A stretch of 64,000 bases of DNA from CAVXHQ01 sp963761735 (GCA_963761735.1 CAVXHQ010000001.1:620001-684000), one strand, 5' to 3'; shown: positions 26,619-35,295, counted from the stretch's first letter. Program-made: numbers and translations. The notes: a model not told the origin generated them from the sequence alone.

Positions 26619-27623
26619 TTATTGACCGAGCGCTGTGCCCACACGCTCAAGGACCGTCGGCAGCAGCGCGGGGCTGTTCTGTGCGGCGACAAGCGCATTG
26701 GTCAGCAACTGCTTCGTCTCGGTCTCGAGTGTCGAGCCCTGAATTGCCGCCGTCACGGCATCGAGATCGAAGTTCGCAGGGTCGAGCAGCTCGGCGAGCG
26801 GCAGCTGCGTTCCGATACCTTCGTCACCCGCAACGCCAGCCTCGGACGCCGGCGCGACCTCGGCGGTCTCCCCATCGGCAACCTCGGCCTCGACGGCCCC
26901 GGACGCTTCGTCGACCACGGCAGCGGCCTCTTCTGCGGTCTGCTCGACGTCGACAATGCCATCGGCAGCACCTTCGTCGGCCACAGCCGTGTCAGCGACG
27001 GGCGCCTCCGGTTCCACGGCTTCGGCGATGGCTTCTTGTGCGGCAGCCTCGGCGGCGGCGGCCTCTTCGGCGATGGCGGCAGCGGCCTCATCGGCAGCGG
27101 CATCGGTTGCGGCGGCGGCTTCTGCGGCGGCTGCCTCGACAGCAGCTGCGGCTTCGGCTGCGGCGGCCTCTGTCGCTTCGACAGCGGCAGCGGCCTCCTC
27201 GGCGGCAATGGCCGCGGCTACGTCGGCGGCAGCGTCGGCTTCCGCCTGCTCGGTCGTCGCAGCCTCTGCCTCGAGGGCAGCGGCCTCTTCGGCGGCGATG
27301 GCCTCGGCAAGCGCCGCTTCTTCCTCGGCGAGTGCCGCAGCTTCTTCCGCAGCAATGGCTTCGGCAGCGGCAGCTAATGCGGCGGCCTCCTCGGCGGCGG
27401 CAGCTTCTGCGGCGGCAGCCTCTTCGGCGGCGGCGGCTTCGGCGGCAGCGGCCTCCGCGGCAGCAGCCTCTTCGGCAGCGGCAGCCTCGGCAGCGGCGGC
27501 ATCCTCTACCCGTTGCGCTTCGGCGGCTTCCTCAGCCACACGTGTTGCCTCGCGATCCTGAATAAACCACCACGCGCCCAACGCGACGGCCAGCACAACG
27601 ACGATCGTCGCAATCCGTTTCAT
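26619..27623 (-). CDS. Membrane-anchored Ala/Glu-rich helical-repeat protein
   Basis: A 334-residue protein starting at 27623 behind TCCTGGAGGG. Residues 2-20 (KRIATIVVVLAVALGAWWF) form a single membrane segment. Residues about 35-200 are almost only Ala and Glu, in runs such as EEAAAAEAAAAEEAAAA, and predict a very long single helix. The C-terminal ~75 residues return to normal composition (PLAELLDPANFDLDAVTAAI and ETETKQLLTNALVAAQN). It resembles alanine-rich periplasmic spacers of the TolA type in composition only. It may bridge the periplasm or scaffold the envelope, but no function can be assigned. Upstream of infC, divergent. Confidence 0.8.
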   Translation of the reverse strand: MKRIATIVVVLAVALGAWWFIQDREATRVAEEAAEAQRVEDAAAAEAAAAEEAAAAEAAAAEAAAAEEAAAAEAAAAEEAAALAAAAEAIAAEEAAALAEEEAALAEAIAAEEAAALEAEAATTEQAEADAAADVAAAIAAEEAAAAVEATEAAAAEAAAAVEAAAAEAAAATDAAADEAAAAIAEEAAAAEAAAQEAIAEAVEPEAPVADTAVADEGAADGIVDVEQTAEEAAAVVDEASGAVEAEVADGETAEVAPASEAGVAGDEGIGTQLPLAELLDPANFDLDAVTAAIQGSTLETETKQLLTNALVAAQNSPALLPTVLERVGTALGQ

Positions 27624-27845
27624 GATATTTCCCTCCAGGAAAAATTCAGTGCAATACTGCGGACCAAAGCGGCCCTTATCACAATATATGTCAGAAGGAT
27701 GCGCGCGATGAAAGAGTGATCCCGCCGCCGGGCATCGGTTCGATAACCACGCAGCACCGGTATCCGGGCCACATTCGCCGCTTGAATCCGCCCGCGCCAC
27801 CGCCTAGGTTATTGGCATGATATTCCATCCAAAAGGACCGACACC

Positions 27846-28391
27846 ATAGCCCGCAGACCCCATAACGCGCCGCCTACGCGCGACACCGGCCCCCGTATCA
27901 ACGACCGCATTCGCGGCACCGACGTGAGACTTATCGGCGCCGAAGGTGAAAACGTCGGCGTCGTTTCGCCGGAGCGCGCACTGGCGATGGCAGAAGAGGC
28001 CGGACTCGACCTTGTCGAGATTTCGCCCAACGCATCGCCGCCGGTTTGCAAGATCATGGATTTCGGAAAATTCAAGTACGAGACCCAGAAGAAAGAGGCC
28101 GAGGCCCGCAAGAACCAGAAGATCATCGAGATCAAAGAGGTCAAATTTCGGCCAAATACCGATCAGAATGATTACGACGTGAAAATGCGCAACGTTTTCA
28201 AGTTTTTGGAGAATGGCGACAAGGTCAAGGTGACGCTGCGGTTTCGCGGGCGCGAGATGGCGCACCAGGATCTGGGGCGGCAATTGCTCGAGCGGGTTGC
28301 CGACGACACCGTCGATCTCGGCAAGGTCGAGAGTTTTCCCCGTCTCGAAGGGCGGCAGATGGTGATGATGATCGGGCCGATGCGTCAGTAA
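27846..28391 (+). CDS. infC: Translation initiation factor IF-3 (ATA start codon)
   Basis: A 181-residue IF-3. From the ATA at 27846 it reads ARRPHNAPPTRDTGPRINDR, the expected alphaproteobacterial start, and continues with the N-domain RLIGAEGENVGVVSPERAL and C-domain VKVTLRFRGREMAHQDLG. A ribosome site AAGGA at 27833-27837 is 8 bp before the ATA. infC often uses rare starts (AUU, AUA), which let IF-3 repress its own synthesis. Starting at the next normal codon (GTG 27924) would remove 26 conserved residues. A ten-codon ORF (27817-27849) overlaps this start. Confidence 0.95.
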   Translation: MARRPHNAPPTRDTGPRINDRIRGTDVRLIGAEGENVGVVSPERALAMAEEAGLDLVEISPNASPPVCKIMDFGKFKYETQKKEAEARKNQKIIEIKEVKFRPNTDQNDYDVKMRNVFKFLENGDKVKVTLRFRGREMAHQDLGRQLLERVADDTVDLGKVESFPRLEGRQMVMMIGPMRQ

Positions 28392-28432
28392 AGTCCGATC
28401 GATACCGGTCGGCGTCGGCACAGGCCGATGGT

Positions 28433-28459
28433 AAAGCCCTGCTTTTTGCGGGGCTTTTT
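28433..28459 (+). terminator. Rho-independent terminator after infC
   Basis: Stem AAAGCCCTGC / GCGGGGCTTT (one G-T pair) with a five-T loop, followed by TTTTT. It begins about 42 bp after the infC stop. Infers a single-gene transcript for infC or the end of a short operon. Confidence 0.85.
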
Positions 28460-28814
28460 CGTTCGATCATGGTCTTTGCCCTACGACATGCGCGGTATCC
28501 GGCCAGATCCGACCCTGGGGGATACACCGATCGGTGGCGCGGAAAAACGGGTCGGTGCCACTGCTGCCGCATCCGCGCCAGCCGGCTGCATTCGGCGTAT
28601 CCGCCATTGACCGACGTGAGAATGACAGTCCTCACCTGTTGCGGACGCGATCCGCGCAGCACTCCTTCTACGGCGGCCATCTGCAACGCCAGAAAGGCGA
28701 AAGTACGCGCAAAGTGGCGTTCAGATCAGGATCCCGGCATCAGATCCGAGGGCCTGAAACACCGGGGCCGCCGCGCGGTGCAAAAGGGCCGCGCGGGGCA
28801 TGGATGCAGGCCGG
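28460..28814. other. Intergenic region (355 bp)
   Basis: Between the infC terminator and the next gene I see no supported coding region, RNA gene or repeat. Open frames on both strands have atypical composition for this genome and no recognisable motif. Confidence 0.4.
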
Positions 28815-29165
28815 TCAGAAATTGCGCAGGATGTCATCCGCGAGGGTCGAGCGGTCCTGCTCGTCGCCGTCGCCGTATACGACGAGAAAACCGTTCACCA
28901 CACCACCGTTCACCACCGGGCACATCAGAGTCAGATCGTTCACGCCCGGTCCGATATCCCAGCCATAAATGATCCATTCGGTCACATCGACCTGTCCGCC
29001 GCCGTTCTTGACGATCCCCTGCAATGCACGTTCGCCACGGCGCAGGCATTCGTCACGGTCCGTCGTCTCGAGGAGATCGCGCACCGAAAATCCTTCGGCC
29101 AGTGCGGGTGCGGCGCCCAGCGGGGCGGCGAGGGCGGCAGCAAGGGCAAGTGTTGTAAATCGCAT
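28815..29165 (-). CDS. Small exported protein of unknown family
   Basis: A 116-residue protein. The start at 29165 gives a clear Sec signal peptide (RFTTLALAAALAAPLGAAP, cleavage after ALA). The mature part is about 93 residues, with two Cys (DECLRRG and LTLMCPVV) that could form one disulfide. It contains GGGQVDVTEWIIYGWDIGPG and a C-terminal DILRNF. I do not recognise the family. It is probably periplasmic. The 350 bp upstream carry a 15-bp tandem repeat. Confidence 0.7.
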   Translation of the reverse strand: MRFTTLALAAALAAPLGAAPALAEGFSVRDLLETTDRDECLRRGERALQGIVKNGGGQVDVTEWIIYGWDIGPGVNDLTLMCPVVNGGVVNGFLVVYGDGDEQDRSTLADDILRNF

Positions 29166-29517
29166 GGTTCTATCCTGTTTTGTCAAAGTTCAGTCCGGTA
29201 CCCGAAAACGATCCTATCTCCCGTTCCGGTCGTATGAGGCCGGCAATGGCCTCGCCACGGCGTGTGAGGCCGCTCTTCCTGTGGGTCGCGCGATACGCGG
29301 CACTGTCAATCATGGCGTCGTCGTTCATGGCGTCGTCGTTCATAGCGTCATCGTTCATGGCATCGTCAATCATGAAGTCGCAACCGCAGGCATCCGGCCC
29401 TTGCGGAGAAAACAAACGCGATCCCCGTTCAGGCCTCCCAATCTAATCATGGGTTCAACGGTCTGAGAACCTCAAATTCGCGCGGGGTATGGAAAATCGG
29501 CCACAGCCGGTTGCATT
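29166..29517. other. Intergenic region (352 bp) with tandem repeat
   Basis: This gap between two leftward genes holds a 15-bp tandem repeat at 29311-29380 and no convincing gene. An 81-codon frame on the minus strand (29170-29415) is made mainly of the repeat (MNDDA pentapeptides), has no ribosome site and is probably not expressed. Confidence 0.5.
29311..29380. repeat. 15-bp tandem repeat, intergenic
   Basis: Four units of 15 bp start at 29311, 29326, 29341 and 29356, with ten bases of a fifth. The first two are identical (catggcgtcgtcgtt); the third and fourth differ at two to three bases. Each unit contains CATG or CATA. Its period matches those at 3751 and 6372. Confidence 0.92.
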
Positions 29518-30501
29518 TCAGCCCTCTCGCGGGCGGCCCCGGGCGGCAACCTCCTTGAGCAATCCGCCGACGCCCATTGCCGCGATATCCTGCGCCGTGA
29601 CGGGCACGCCGCAGATCACCCGCTCGAGTACCCAGTCCGCCCCATTCAGCGCGGGCGAGCGGGCGCATCCCGGCAGGCCGACGACGCAGACGTCCGAAAG
29701 GGCACCCAGAAACAACAGGTTGCCGGGATCGACCGGCATCCCGAACCGGGTCACATGCCCCCCCGCCGCGATCAGGGCGGCGGGCCCGACGTCGGCGATG
29801 TCCGAGGTGGCAGAGGCGGTCAGGATCAGGATCAGCGGCTCTGTCGCGTCCGCGAGGGCCGCCGCCACCGCACCTGTCGCATGCGGCACAACGACGCGCG
29901 GGGCGAGGGTGACGCCCAGACGCAGCAACCGGGCCTGCACCGCCGCGCGACCCTTGGCGGAGGGGGCGCGGGCCCCGGACGCCGTTTCAATCAGGCAGGC
30001 CTCTTGCAAAACCGCCGGATGCAGCCGCAATGCTCCGGCAGCGGTCGCGCCGCAGGCCGTGACGCTGGTCTGTGCCACACCGTAGGAGATGATCTTGACC
30101 GTGGCGACCATTTCCCCCGCCGCAACGCGCCGCCACGGTGGCACCGTGGCCAGCGTGATCATCGGATCGATGGCGTTGAGGGCGGTGACCGCCGCGCCGT
30201 TCACGCCGACGACGCCGGCGCCTGCTGCATAGAGGTTTACCCGCCCCGTGGCGGCGGGCCCGGCCCGCAACCCTGTGCCGCACAATGCCGTGCCGACGGC
30301 CTGCGCCGCCGCGTCCTCGCCCATGTCGCCCGCCATCAGGCGCGCGACGACCACCTCGTGCAGACCCGCATCGGCCAGGGCGGCCAGATGGGCGGCTGTC
30401 AGCACCACGCCTTTGCGCACCCGTCCGCCGCCGGGAAGGGCCTGCGAATGGGCCATGACGGCGCCTTGGGCATGCGCCAGCGGGACGGCGCCGAATTTCA
30501 T
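29518..30501 (-). CDS. Molybdopterin-binding protein (MoeA/MoCF-like)
   Basis: A 327-residue protein related to the molybdopterin-binding part of MoeA. It has an N-terminal GGGRVRKGVVLTAAHLAALA segment and a MoCF-type fold with LILILTASATSDIADVGPAALIAAG and a later LPGCARSPALNGADW. The start at 30501 overlaps the xdhC stop in an ATGA. In an operon with XdhC it probably takes part in inserting or sulfurating the molybdenum cofactor of xanthine-dehydrogenase-type enzymes. No molybdoenzyme structural gene is in the window. Confidence 0.8.
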   Translation of the reverse strand: MKFGAVPLAHAQGAVMAHSQALPGGGRVRKGVVLTAAHLAALADAGLHEVVVARLMAGDMGEDAAAQAVGTALCGTGLRAGPAATGRVNLYAAGAGVVGVNGAAVTALNAIDPMITLATVPPWRRVAAGEMVATVKIISYGVAQTSVTACGATAAGALRLHPAVLQEACLIETASGARAPSAKGRAAVQARLLRLGVTLAPRVVVPHATGAVAAALADATEPLILILTASATSDIADVGPAALIAAGGHVTRFGMPVDPGNLLFLGALSDVCVVGLPGCARSPALNGADWVLERVICGVPVTAQDIAAMGVGGLLKEVAARGRPREG

Positions 30502-31517
30502 TCGGCCAATACGGTCGTGCCGCTCGTCGTGGGGCGGCGCAGCGTCGCGACGATCTGCGCCAGCACGCTGACCGCGATTTCCGCAGGCTGGCGTGCGCCG
30601 ATATCGAGGCCCACGGGCGCGTGGATCCGCGCAATATCCGCCGCCGCCACGCCTGCCGCGCGCAGCCGGTCCACCCGTTTGGCATGGGTGCGCGTGGACC
30701 CCAGACAACCGAGGTAGAAGATGTCCGAGGCCAGCGCGGCGCGGATCGCCGGATCGTCGAGTTTCGCGTCATGGGTCAGCGTGACCACCGCAGTCCGCGC
30801 ATCCAGGCCCCAGCCCGCAAGTGCGGCGTCGGGCCAGTCGTCGAGGATGCGGGTGCCCGGAAACCGCGCCGCCGCGCCAAAGGCGGGCCGTGGGTCGATC
30901 ACCACCACATCGAATCCCGCAAGCCGCGCCATCACCACCAGCGGCTGCGCGATGTGCACGGCCCCGACGACGGCCAGCCGCAGCGGTGGGTTGTGGATGG
31001 CGACGAACGTCCGTTCGTCCGCCTCGATCCCGGAACGATCCAGCCGGAACCGGTCGGGATAGGCCGAAGGTTGCGCGATATGCGGCGTACCGCCCGCCAG
31101 ATCGCGCACCACCGCCACCGCGGCGCGTGCGGTGCGCGCCGCGACCAACGCCTCGAGAATTGCGGCAGGCACGACCCGGCCCACGGGTTCGACGAGCACG
31201 CGGATGAGGCCGCCACAGGCGAGGCCGACCGCAAAGGCCTCGTCGTCGCTAACCCCGTATTCGAGCAGGCGGGCGGCGTCGGCATCCAGCGCCTCCATCG
31301 CCTCGACGACGACGGCGCCTTCGACACAACCGCCCGAGACCGATCCCTCCATCGCGCCGTCCGCGTCGATCACCAGCTGCGCGCCGGTCTGACGCGGCGC
31401 AGACCCCCAGGTTTCGACGACCGTCGCGAGGGCCACCCTGCGCCCGGCCCGGTGCCAGTCGAGTGCCGTGGCCAACGGATCCCCCGGCGGGGCGGCAAAG
31501 GCAGGATCAGCGGTCAT
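30498..31517 (-). CDS. XdhC/CoxI-family molybdoenzyme maturation protein
   Basis: A 339-residue XdhC-family protein. The N-terminal XdhC_CoxI domain shows VALATVVETWGSAPRQTGAQ and GSVSGGCVEGAVV; the C-terminal Rossmann domain shows LAVVGAVHIAQPLVVMARLA and FYLGCLGSTRTHAKR. XdhC binds molybdenum cofactor and protects it until it is sulfurated and put into xanthine dehydrogenase or related enzymes. The start at 31517 overlaps the stop of the DUF1203 gene; its own stop overlaps the MoeA-like gene. Three overlapping genes make one transcript. Confidence 0.92.
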   Translation of the reverse strand: MTADPAFAAPPGDPLATALDWHRAGRRVALATVVETWGSAPRQTGAQLVIDADGAMEGSVSGGCVEGAVVVEAMEALDADAARLLEYGVSDDEAFAVGLACGGLIRVLVEPVGRVVPAAILEALVAARTARAAVAVVRDLAGGTPHIAQPSAYPDRFRLDRSGIEADERTFVAIHNPPLRLAVVGAVHIAQPLVVMARLAGFDVVVIDPRPAFGAAARFPGTRILDDWPDAALAGWGLDARTAVVTLTHDAKLDDPAIRAALASDIFYLGCLGSTRTHAKRVDRLRAAGVAAADIARIHAPVGLDIGARQPAEIAVSVLAQIVATLRRPTTSGTTVLAE

Positions 31518-31996
31518 GTAGGTTCCTGAATGTGGCAGGTGATTCGCGTCAGAAAGCAGTTGTTGCGCGCCGATCCTACATCGATCCAAGAGATATCGGC
31601 CCGCTCCGGAAGCGCGCCTGCATGGATCTGGATCTGCGCACCGGCGGCGATGCTGCCGGTACCATAGACGATCCGTCCTGCCGCGTCATAACCCTTGAGC
31701 AGATATACGGACGAGATCGCGAGGACCGGCGGCAGGCCGGGCCCGGGCCAGCGCGCAGGCGTCGGCACCAAAAAGATAGGGTCCGTTTCGGCGCAGGGAC
31801 CCGGAACGTCGAACGGCCGGGCCGCCGCGATCAGCATTTCGGCACCGGCAGGGACATCGTCCAGACAGACGCGACAGGGTGTGTCCCGTCCGTCCGACAC
31901 CACACGCTCGGCGGGCATCCCGCAGGTATCGCCGCCCCCTGCCCGCAGGCAGGCGGCGAGATCGGCGGCATAGGGCAGGTATGTCAGGTCCGGCAT
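31514..31996 (-). CDS. DUF1203 domain-containing protein
   Basis: A 160-residue protein of the DUF1203 family. It has a Cys pair in PCRVCLDDVPAGAEMLI, a PGPCAETDPIFL segment, and an ALPERADISWIDVGSARNNCF tail. It is the first gene of an operon whose members overlap by 4 bp (DUF1203, XdhC, MoeA-like). The four-cysteine pattern could bind a metal, which is inference. Function unknown. Confidence 0.75.
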   Translation of the reverse strand: MPDLTYLPYAADLAACLRAGGGDTCGMPAERVVSDGRDTPCRVCLDDVPAGAEMLIAAARPFDVPGPCAETDPIFLVPTPARWPGPGLPPVLAISSVYLLKGYDAAGRIVYGTGSIAAGAQIQIHAGALPERADISWIDVGSARNNCFLTRITCHIQEPT

Positions 31997-32080
31997 CGGC
32001 AGAACCCCGTTGTCAGGTGTCTTGCCGGATGTCAGACCGCTCGGGCCCGGGCGATCCGGTTCCTTCGCCTTGGCCGTGGA

Positions 32081-32551
32081 TCAATAGTTGAACTCTGTCA
32101 CGATCAGCCGGGCCGGGTTGCGGCGCGATCCGTCATACGAGCCGATCCAGACGTCATACAGACCGTCCTGCGGATTGAAAAAGGTGATCGCGGGGTTCGT
32201 GCCACGGTAATCGTCCGAGTAATGCCATGAACCGTCGGGTGCGTTCACCAGCAGGATGGCGTCGGCGTTGCTCTCGATGGCGATGGTGAACCGCTGCGTC
32301 CCGCCGTTCCAGTAGATGTCGAAATCCGGACGCGTGGTGACAAAGCCCGAAAAGCCGCCCGAGAAACACCGCTGAACGTTGATCGTGCCACCGGCGGTGA
32401 CATTGCGCACGAAGGGGTCGGGGGTGAACCCGGCGCTGAGGTCGATCTGCCCGAAATGCGGACGGCCCTGCCAGTCGGGACAGGCCCAGGCGGCCGGCGC
32501 TGCGGCGATGGCGGCAAGCGTGGCGAGGGCGCGAAGTGTTTTTTTCAACAT
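32081..32551 (-). CDS. Exported protein of unknown function (beta-rich)
   Basis: A 156-residue protein read from the ATG at 32551. Residues 1-23 form a Sec signal peptide (KKTLRALATLAAIAAAPAAW). The mature part has FVRNVTAGGTINVQRCFSGG, FDIYWNGGTQRFTIAIESNA and a C-terminal YDVWIGSYDGSRRNPARLIV. These resemble the pre-peptidase C-terminal-like beta-sandwich modules that often accompany secreted proteins. Periplasmic or secreted. I cannot assign a function. Confidence 0.75.
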   Translation of the reverse strand: MLKKTLRALATLAAIAAAPAAWACPDWQGRPHFGQIDLSAGFTPDPFVRNVTAGGTINVQRCFSGGFSGFVTTRPDFDIYWNGGTQRFTIAIESNADAILLVNAPDGSWHYSDDYRGTNPAITFFNPQDGLYDVWIGSYDGSRRNPARLIVTEFNY

Positions 32552-32952
32552 ATGAGTGACCTTTTCAATGAGGCGGGCCGGACAAAAGGCGCCGCCGATG
32601 CGCAAAAAGTCGCCATAGTGGCCGCGATAGTCAATTAGTCTGTCCCGTTATCCGATGACAAAGGCCGCGCTTGTGACCTCACGGCAGCCATATCGGCCCT
32701 GAAGACAGTCTCAGACCGGCCCGCCGAAAGATCGGCGCGGCAGCCTGCAAAGGTGCCCCGGCTGCCGCGGGACGCGCCGGTCGTTGCCGCCGGGGCGCCC
32801 TGTCGGTGGCCGCGTACATGCCCCCGACATGCATCCGGCGCGGGTGCGGAACCCACCGCACCGCCCTGCCCGGCTTGCCGCTCGCCCACGAACGCACTAT
32901 TATATGGCGCACCAGTTAAACCGGCGCCCCGCGCCTTTGCCGGAGCGTTCCG

Positions 32953-34176
32953 ATGAACGAAACCACACCGATTTCCGCCACGGGATTTGGCCCCGACCTC
33001 GGTCCTTTCGACTGGGCCGATCCTTTTCGCCTCGATGCGGCGCTCAGCGAGGATGAGCGGATGTTGCGCGACGCCGCGCGCGACTTTGCGCAAGACGTGC
33101 TTCAGCCGCGCGTCACCCGCGCCTATGCCGAGGAATCCGCCGATCCGGAGATTTTCACCCTCATGGGGGACGCGGGTCTGCTGGGCGCGACGGTGCCCGA
33201 GGAATACGGCGGCCTCGGCGCGGGCTATGTCACCTATGGGCTGATTGCGCGCGAGGTCGAACGTGTCGATTCGGGGTATCGGTCGATGATGTCGGTGCAA
33301 TCGTCCCTGGTGATGTACCCGATCCACGCCTACGGCAGTGCGGCGCAGCGGCAAAAATACCTGCCCGGCCTTGCCGCGGGCACCCTGATCGGCTGTTTCG
33401 GCCTGACCGAATCAGACGCCGGATCGGACCCGAACGCAATGAAGACGACGGCCCGGAAAACCGCCGACGGATATGTCCTGAACGGCGCGAAGATGTGGAT
33501 CTCGAACGCGCCGATCGCCGATGTGTTCGTCGTCTGGGCAAAGTCCGAGGCGCACGGCGGCAAGATCCGCGGCTTCGTGCTCGACTGGGGCACGCCCGGT
33601 CTGAGCGCGCCGAAGATCGGTGGGAAATTGTCGTTGCGGGCGAGCGTGACGGGCGAAATCGTGATGAAGGACGTGGCCGTTTCCGAAGAGGCGCTGTTGC
33701 CCGGCGTTCAGGGCCTCAAGGGGCCGTTCGGCTGTCTGAACCGGGCGCGCTACGGTATTTCGTGGGGCGTGATGGGGGCGGCGGAGGCCTGCTGGCACGC
33801 GGCACGGCAATACGGTCTCGACCGGCGCCAATTCGGCAAACCGCTGGCGCAGACGCAATTGTTCCAGAAAAAGCTCGCCGACATGCAGACAGAAATCGCC
33901 CTCGGCCTGCAAGGCAGCCTGGCGGTGGGCCGTCTGATGGAGGCGGGGCACGCCGCACCCGAAATGATTTCCCTGATGAAGCGCAACAACTGCGGCAAGG
34001 CCCTGACCATCGCCCGCGATGCGCGCGACATGCACGGCGGCAACGGCATCAGCCAGGAGTTCGGGGTGATGCGCCACATGATCAACCTCGAGACGGTGAA
34101 CACCTATGAGGGCACCCACGACATCCACGCGCTGATCCTTGGCCGCGCGCAGACCGGCCTTCAGGCGTTTTTCTGA
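32953..34176 (+). CDS. gcdH: Glutaryl-CoA dehydrogenase (acyl-CoA dehydrogenase family)
   Basis: A 407-residue flavoenzyme. It has the acyl-CoA dehydrogenase core: CFGLTESDAGSDPNAM, WISNAPIADVFVVWAK, RARYGISWGVMGAAEACWHA and the C-terminal FAD motif. The signatures RSMMSVQSSLVMYPI and TYEGTHDIHALILGRAQTG are those of glutaryl-CoA dehydrogenases. The catalytic base is the Glu in TYEGTHD. It converts glutaryl-CoA to crotonyl-CoA in lysine/tryptophan degradation. It stands alone here. Confidence 0.93.
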   Translation: MNETTPISATGFGPDLGPFDWADPFRLDAALSEDERMLRDAARDFAQDVLQPRVTRAYAEESADPEIFTLMGDAGLLGATVPEEYGGLGAGYVTYGLIAREVERVDSGYRSMMSVQSSLVMYPIHAYGSAAQRQKYLPGLAAGTLIGCFGLTESDAGSDPNAMKTTARKTADGYVLNGAKMWISNAPIADVFVVWAKSEAHGGKIRGFVLDWGTPGLSAPKIGGKLSLRASVTGEIVMKDVAVSEEALLPGVQGLKGPFGCLNRARYGISWGVMGAAEACWHAARQYGLDRRQFGKPLAQTQLFQKKLADMQTEIALGLQGSLAVGRLMEAGHAAPEMISLMKRNNCGKALTIARDARDMHGGNGISQEFGVMRHMINLETVNTYEGTHDIHALILGRAQTGLQAFF

Positions 34177-34341
34177 CCGCTGCAGACCGGTCGCGGAACC
34201 GGCGGCGCGGCGTGTGTTGCGCAGCCGGAAACAGCGCGTTTACAATGATCTGGGCAAACACCCGCCGATACCGCTCGCCCTGCACCTTTTCGCCGCATTA
34301 TGCTGTGAAGACAGACAGAACGAATTTGGACCGTATCTGCC

Positions 34342-35295
34342 ATGGCTTTGCCCCTTCCCGACCTGACCGCAGACCTTTCGGGCCATACCCCGCAAGGGTT
34401 CTGGGCCGCGCTCGACGACTACGGCGATGAACACGGCTATCTCGAACCGCTGGGCGACGACTATGCCGCCCTGTTCATCGACGCGGGCCCGAAGCTGTTC
34501 GTGACCTTCGAGAGCGAGGCTGAAATCCGGGCCCGCCCCCGCGCCCACCCGCGCGGATTCGATCATGTGGCGCGCAACGGCTGGTCGCTGCTGACGATCA
34601 TCGCGCGCGCCGACACATGGTTTCGCGGCACGCGCCTGTACGGCTATGTCGACCGGCTGATCGACGAGGGGTTTTTCGAGGATTTCGACGCGACGCTGTT
34701 TTTCGGCCACCACGCGGGGGGCCATGCGGCGGCGGCCTATTCCGTCGCGGCACCGGGCGCTGCCGTGCTGGCCCTGCGCCCCGTGGCAACGCTCGCCCCT
34801 GCCGTCGTGCGCTGGGACAGGCGGTACATGGCGCATCGGCGGCGCGATTTCACCTCGCGGTTCGGCTATGCGCCCGACATGCTCGATGCCGCGCGTCACG
34901 CCTGGGTTGCGGCGGATCCGGCAGGCCCCGACGGGGTGCACGCGGCGCTGTTCCGCAAACCCAACGTCAGTCTGCTGCGCTGCGATTATACAGGACCGCG
35001 CCTTGCCCGGATCTGGGACCAGACCGGCATCACCGCGCCCGCGATCGAAGGCGCGATGAGCGGCACCCTCGACACCACCGGCTTTGCGCAGCTGTGGCGG
35101 GCGCGGCAGAAAAATCCGGCCTATCTGCGCACCCTGCTCAGATCGCTCGAGGTGCAGGGGCGCTTTGCCATGGCCGAACGTATCTGCGAACGGGGCATCA
35201 AAACCGGCGACGCCGATTTCTTTGTCCGCAAGTTGCGCGATATCGGCACCCGGGCCCACGCCGCCGAAGCGCGGACCGAGAGCACGCCGGGCTGA
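34342..35295 (+). CDS. Conserved protein often annotated as phosphoadenosine phosphosulfate reductase, function unknown
   Basis: A 317-residue cytosolic protein of a Rhodobacterales family that I recall being labelled PAPS reductase in databases. It lacks the CysH cysteine motifs (no ECGIH) and shares no motif with the genuine cysH at 24266. Recognisable stretches are GWSLLTIIARADTWFRGTR, DRLIDEGFFEDFDATLFFG and HHAGGHAAAAYSVAAPGAAV, the last being a Gly/Ala-rich turn after a strand, as in alpha/beta folds. C-terminal helices include a TPR-like LLRSLEVQGRFAMAERICER. Function unknown; the usual label looks wrong. Confidence 0.7.
   Translation: MALPLPDLTADLSGHTPQGFWAALDDYGDEHGYLEPLGDDYAALFIDAGPKLFVTFESEAEIRARPRAHPRGFDHVARNGWSLLTIIARADTWFRGTRLYGYVDRLIDEGFFEDFDATLFFGHHAGGHAAAAYSVAAPGAAVLALRPVATLAPAVVRWDRRYMAHRRRDFTSRFGYAPDMLDAARHAWVAADPAGPDGVHAALFRKPNVSLLRCDYTGPRLARIWDQTGITAPAIEGAMSGTLDTTGFAQLWRARQKNPAYLRTLLRSLEVQGRFAMAERICERGIKTGDADFFVRKLRDIGTRAHAAEARTESTPG

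Noticed and set aside
26956..27561. Plus-strand Ala/Ser-rich frame (201 codons) opposite the Ala-rich protein
   Set aside because: It is the complement of the EEAAAA-encoding repeats. The minus-strand gene has a membrane anchor, a ribosome site and a normal C-terminal domain.
29170..29415. An 81-residue protein with MNDDA repeats
   Set aside because: Most of it is the tandem repeat, it lacks a ribosome site, and no homologue was recognised.
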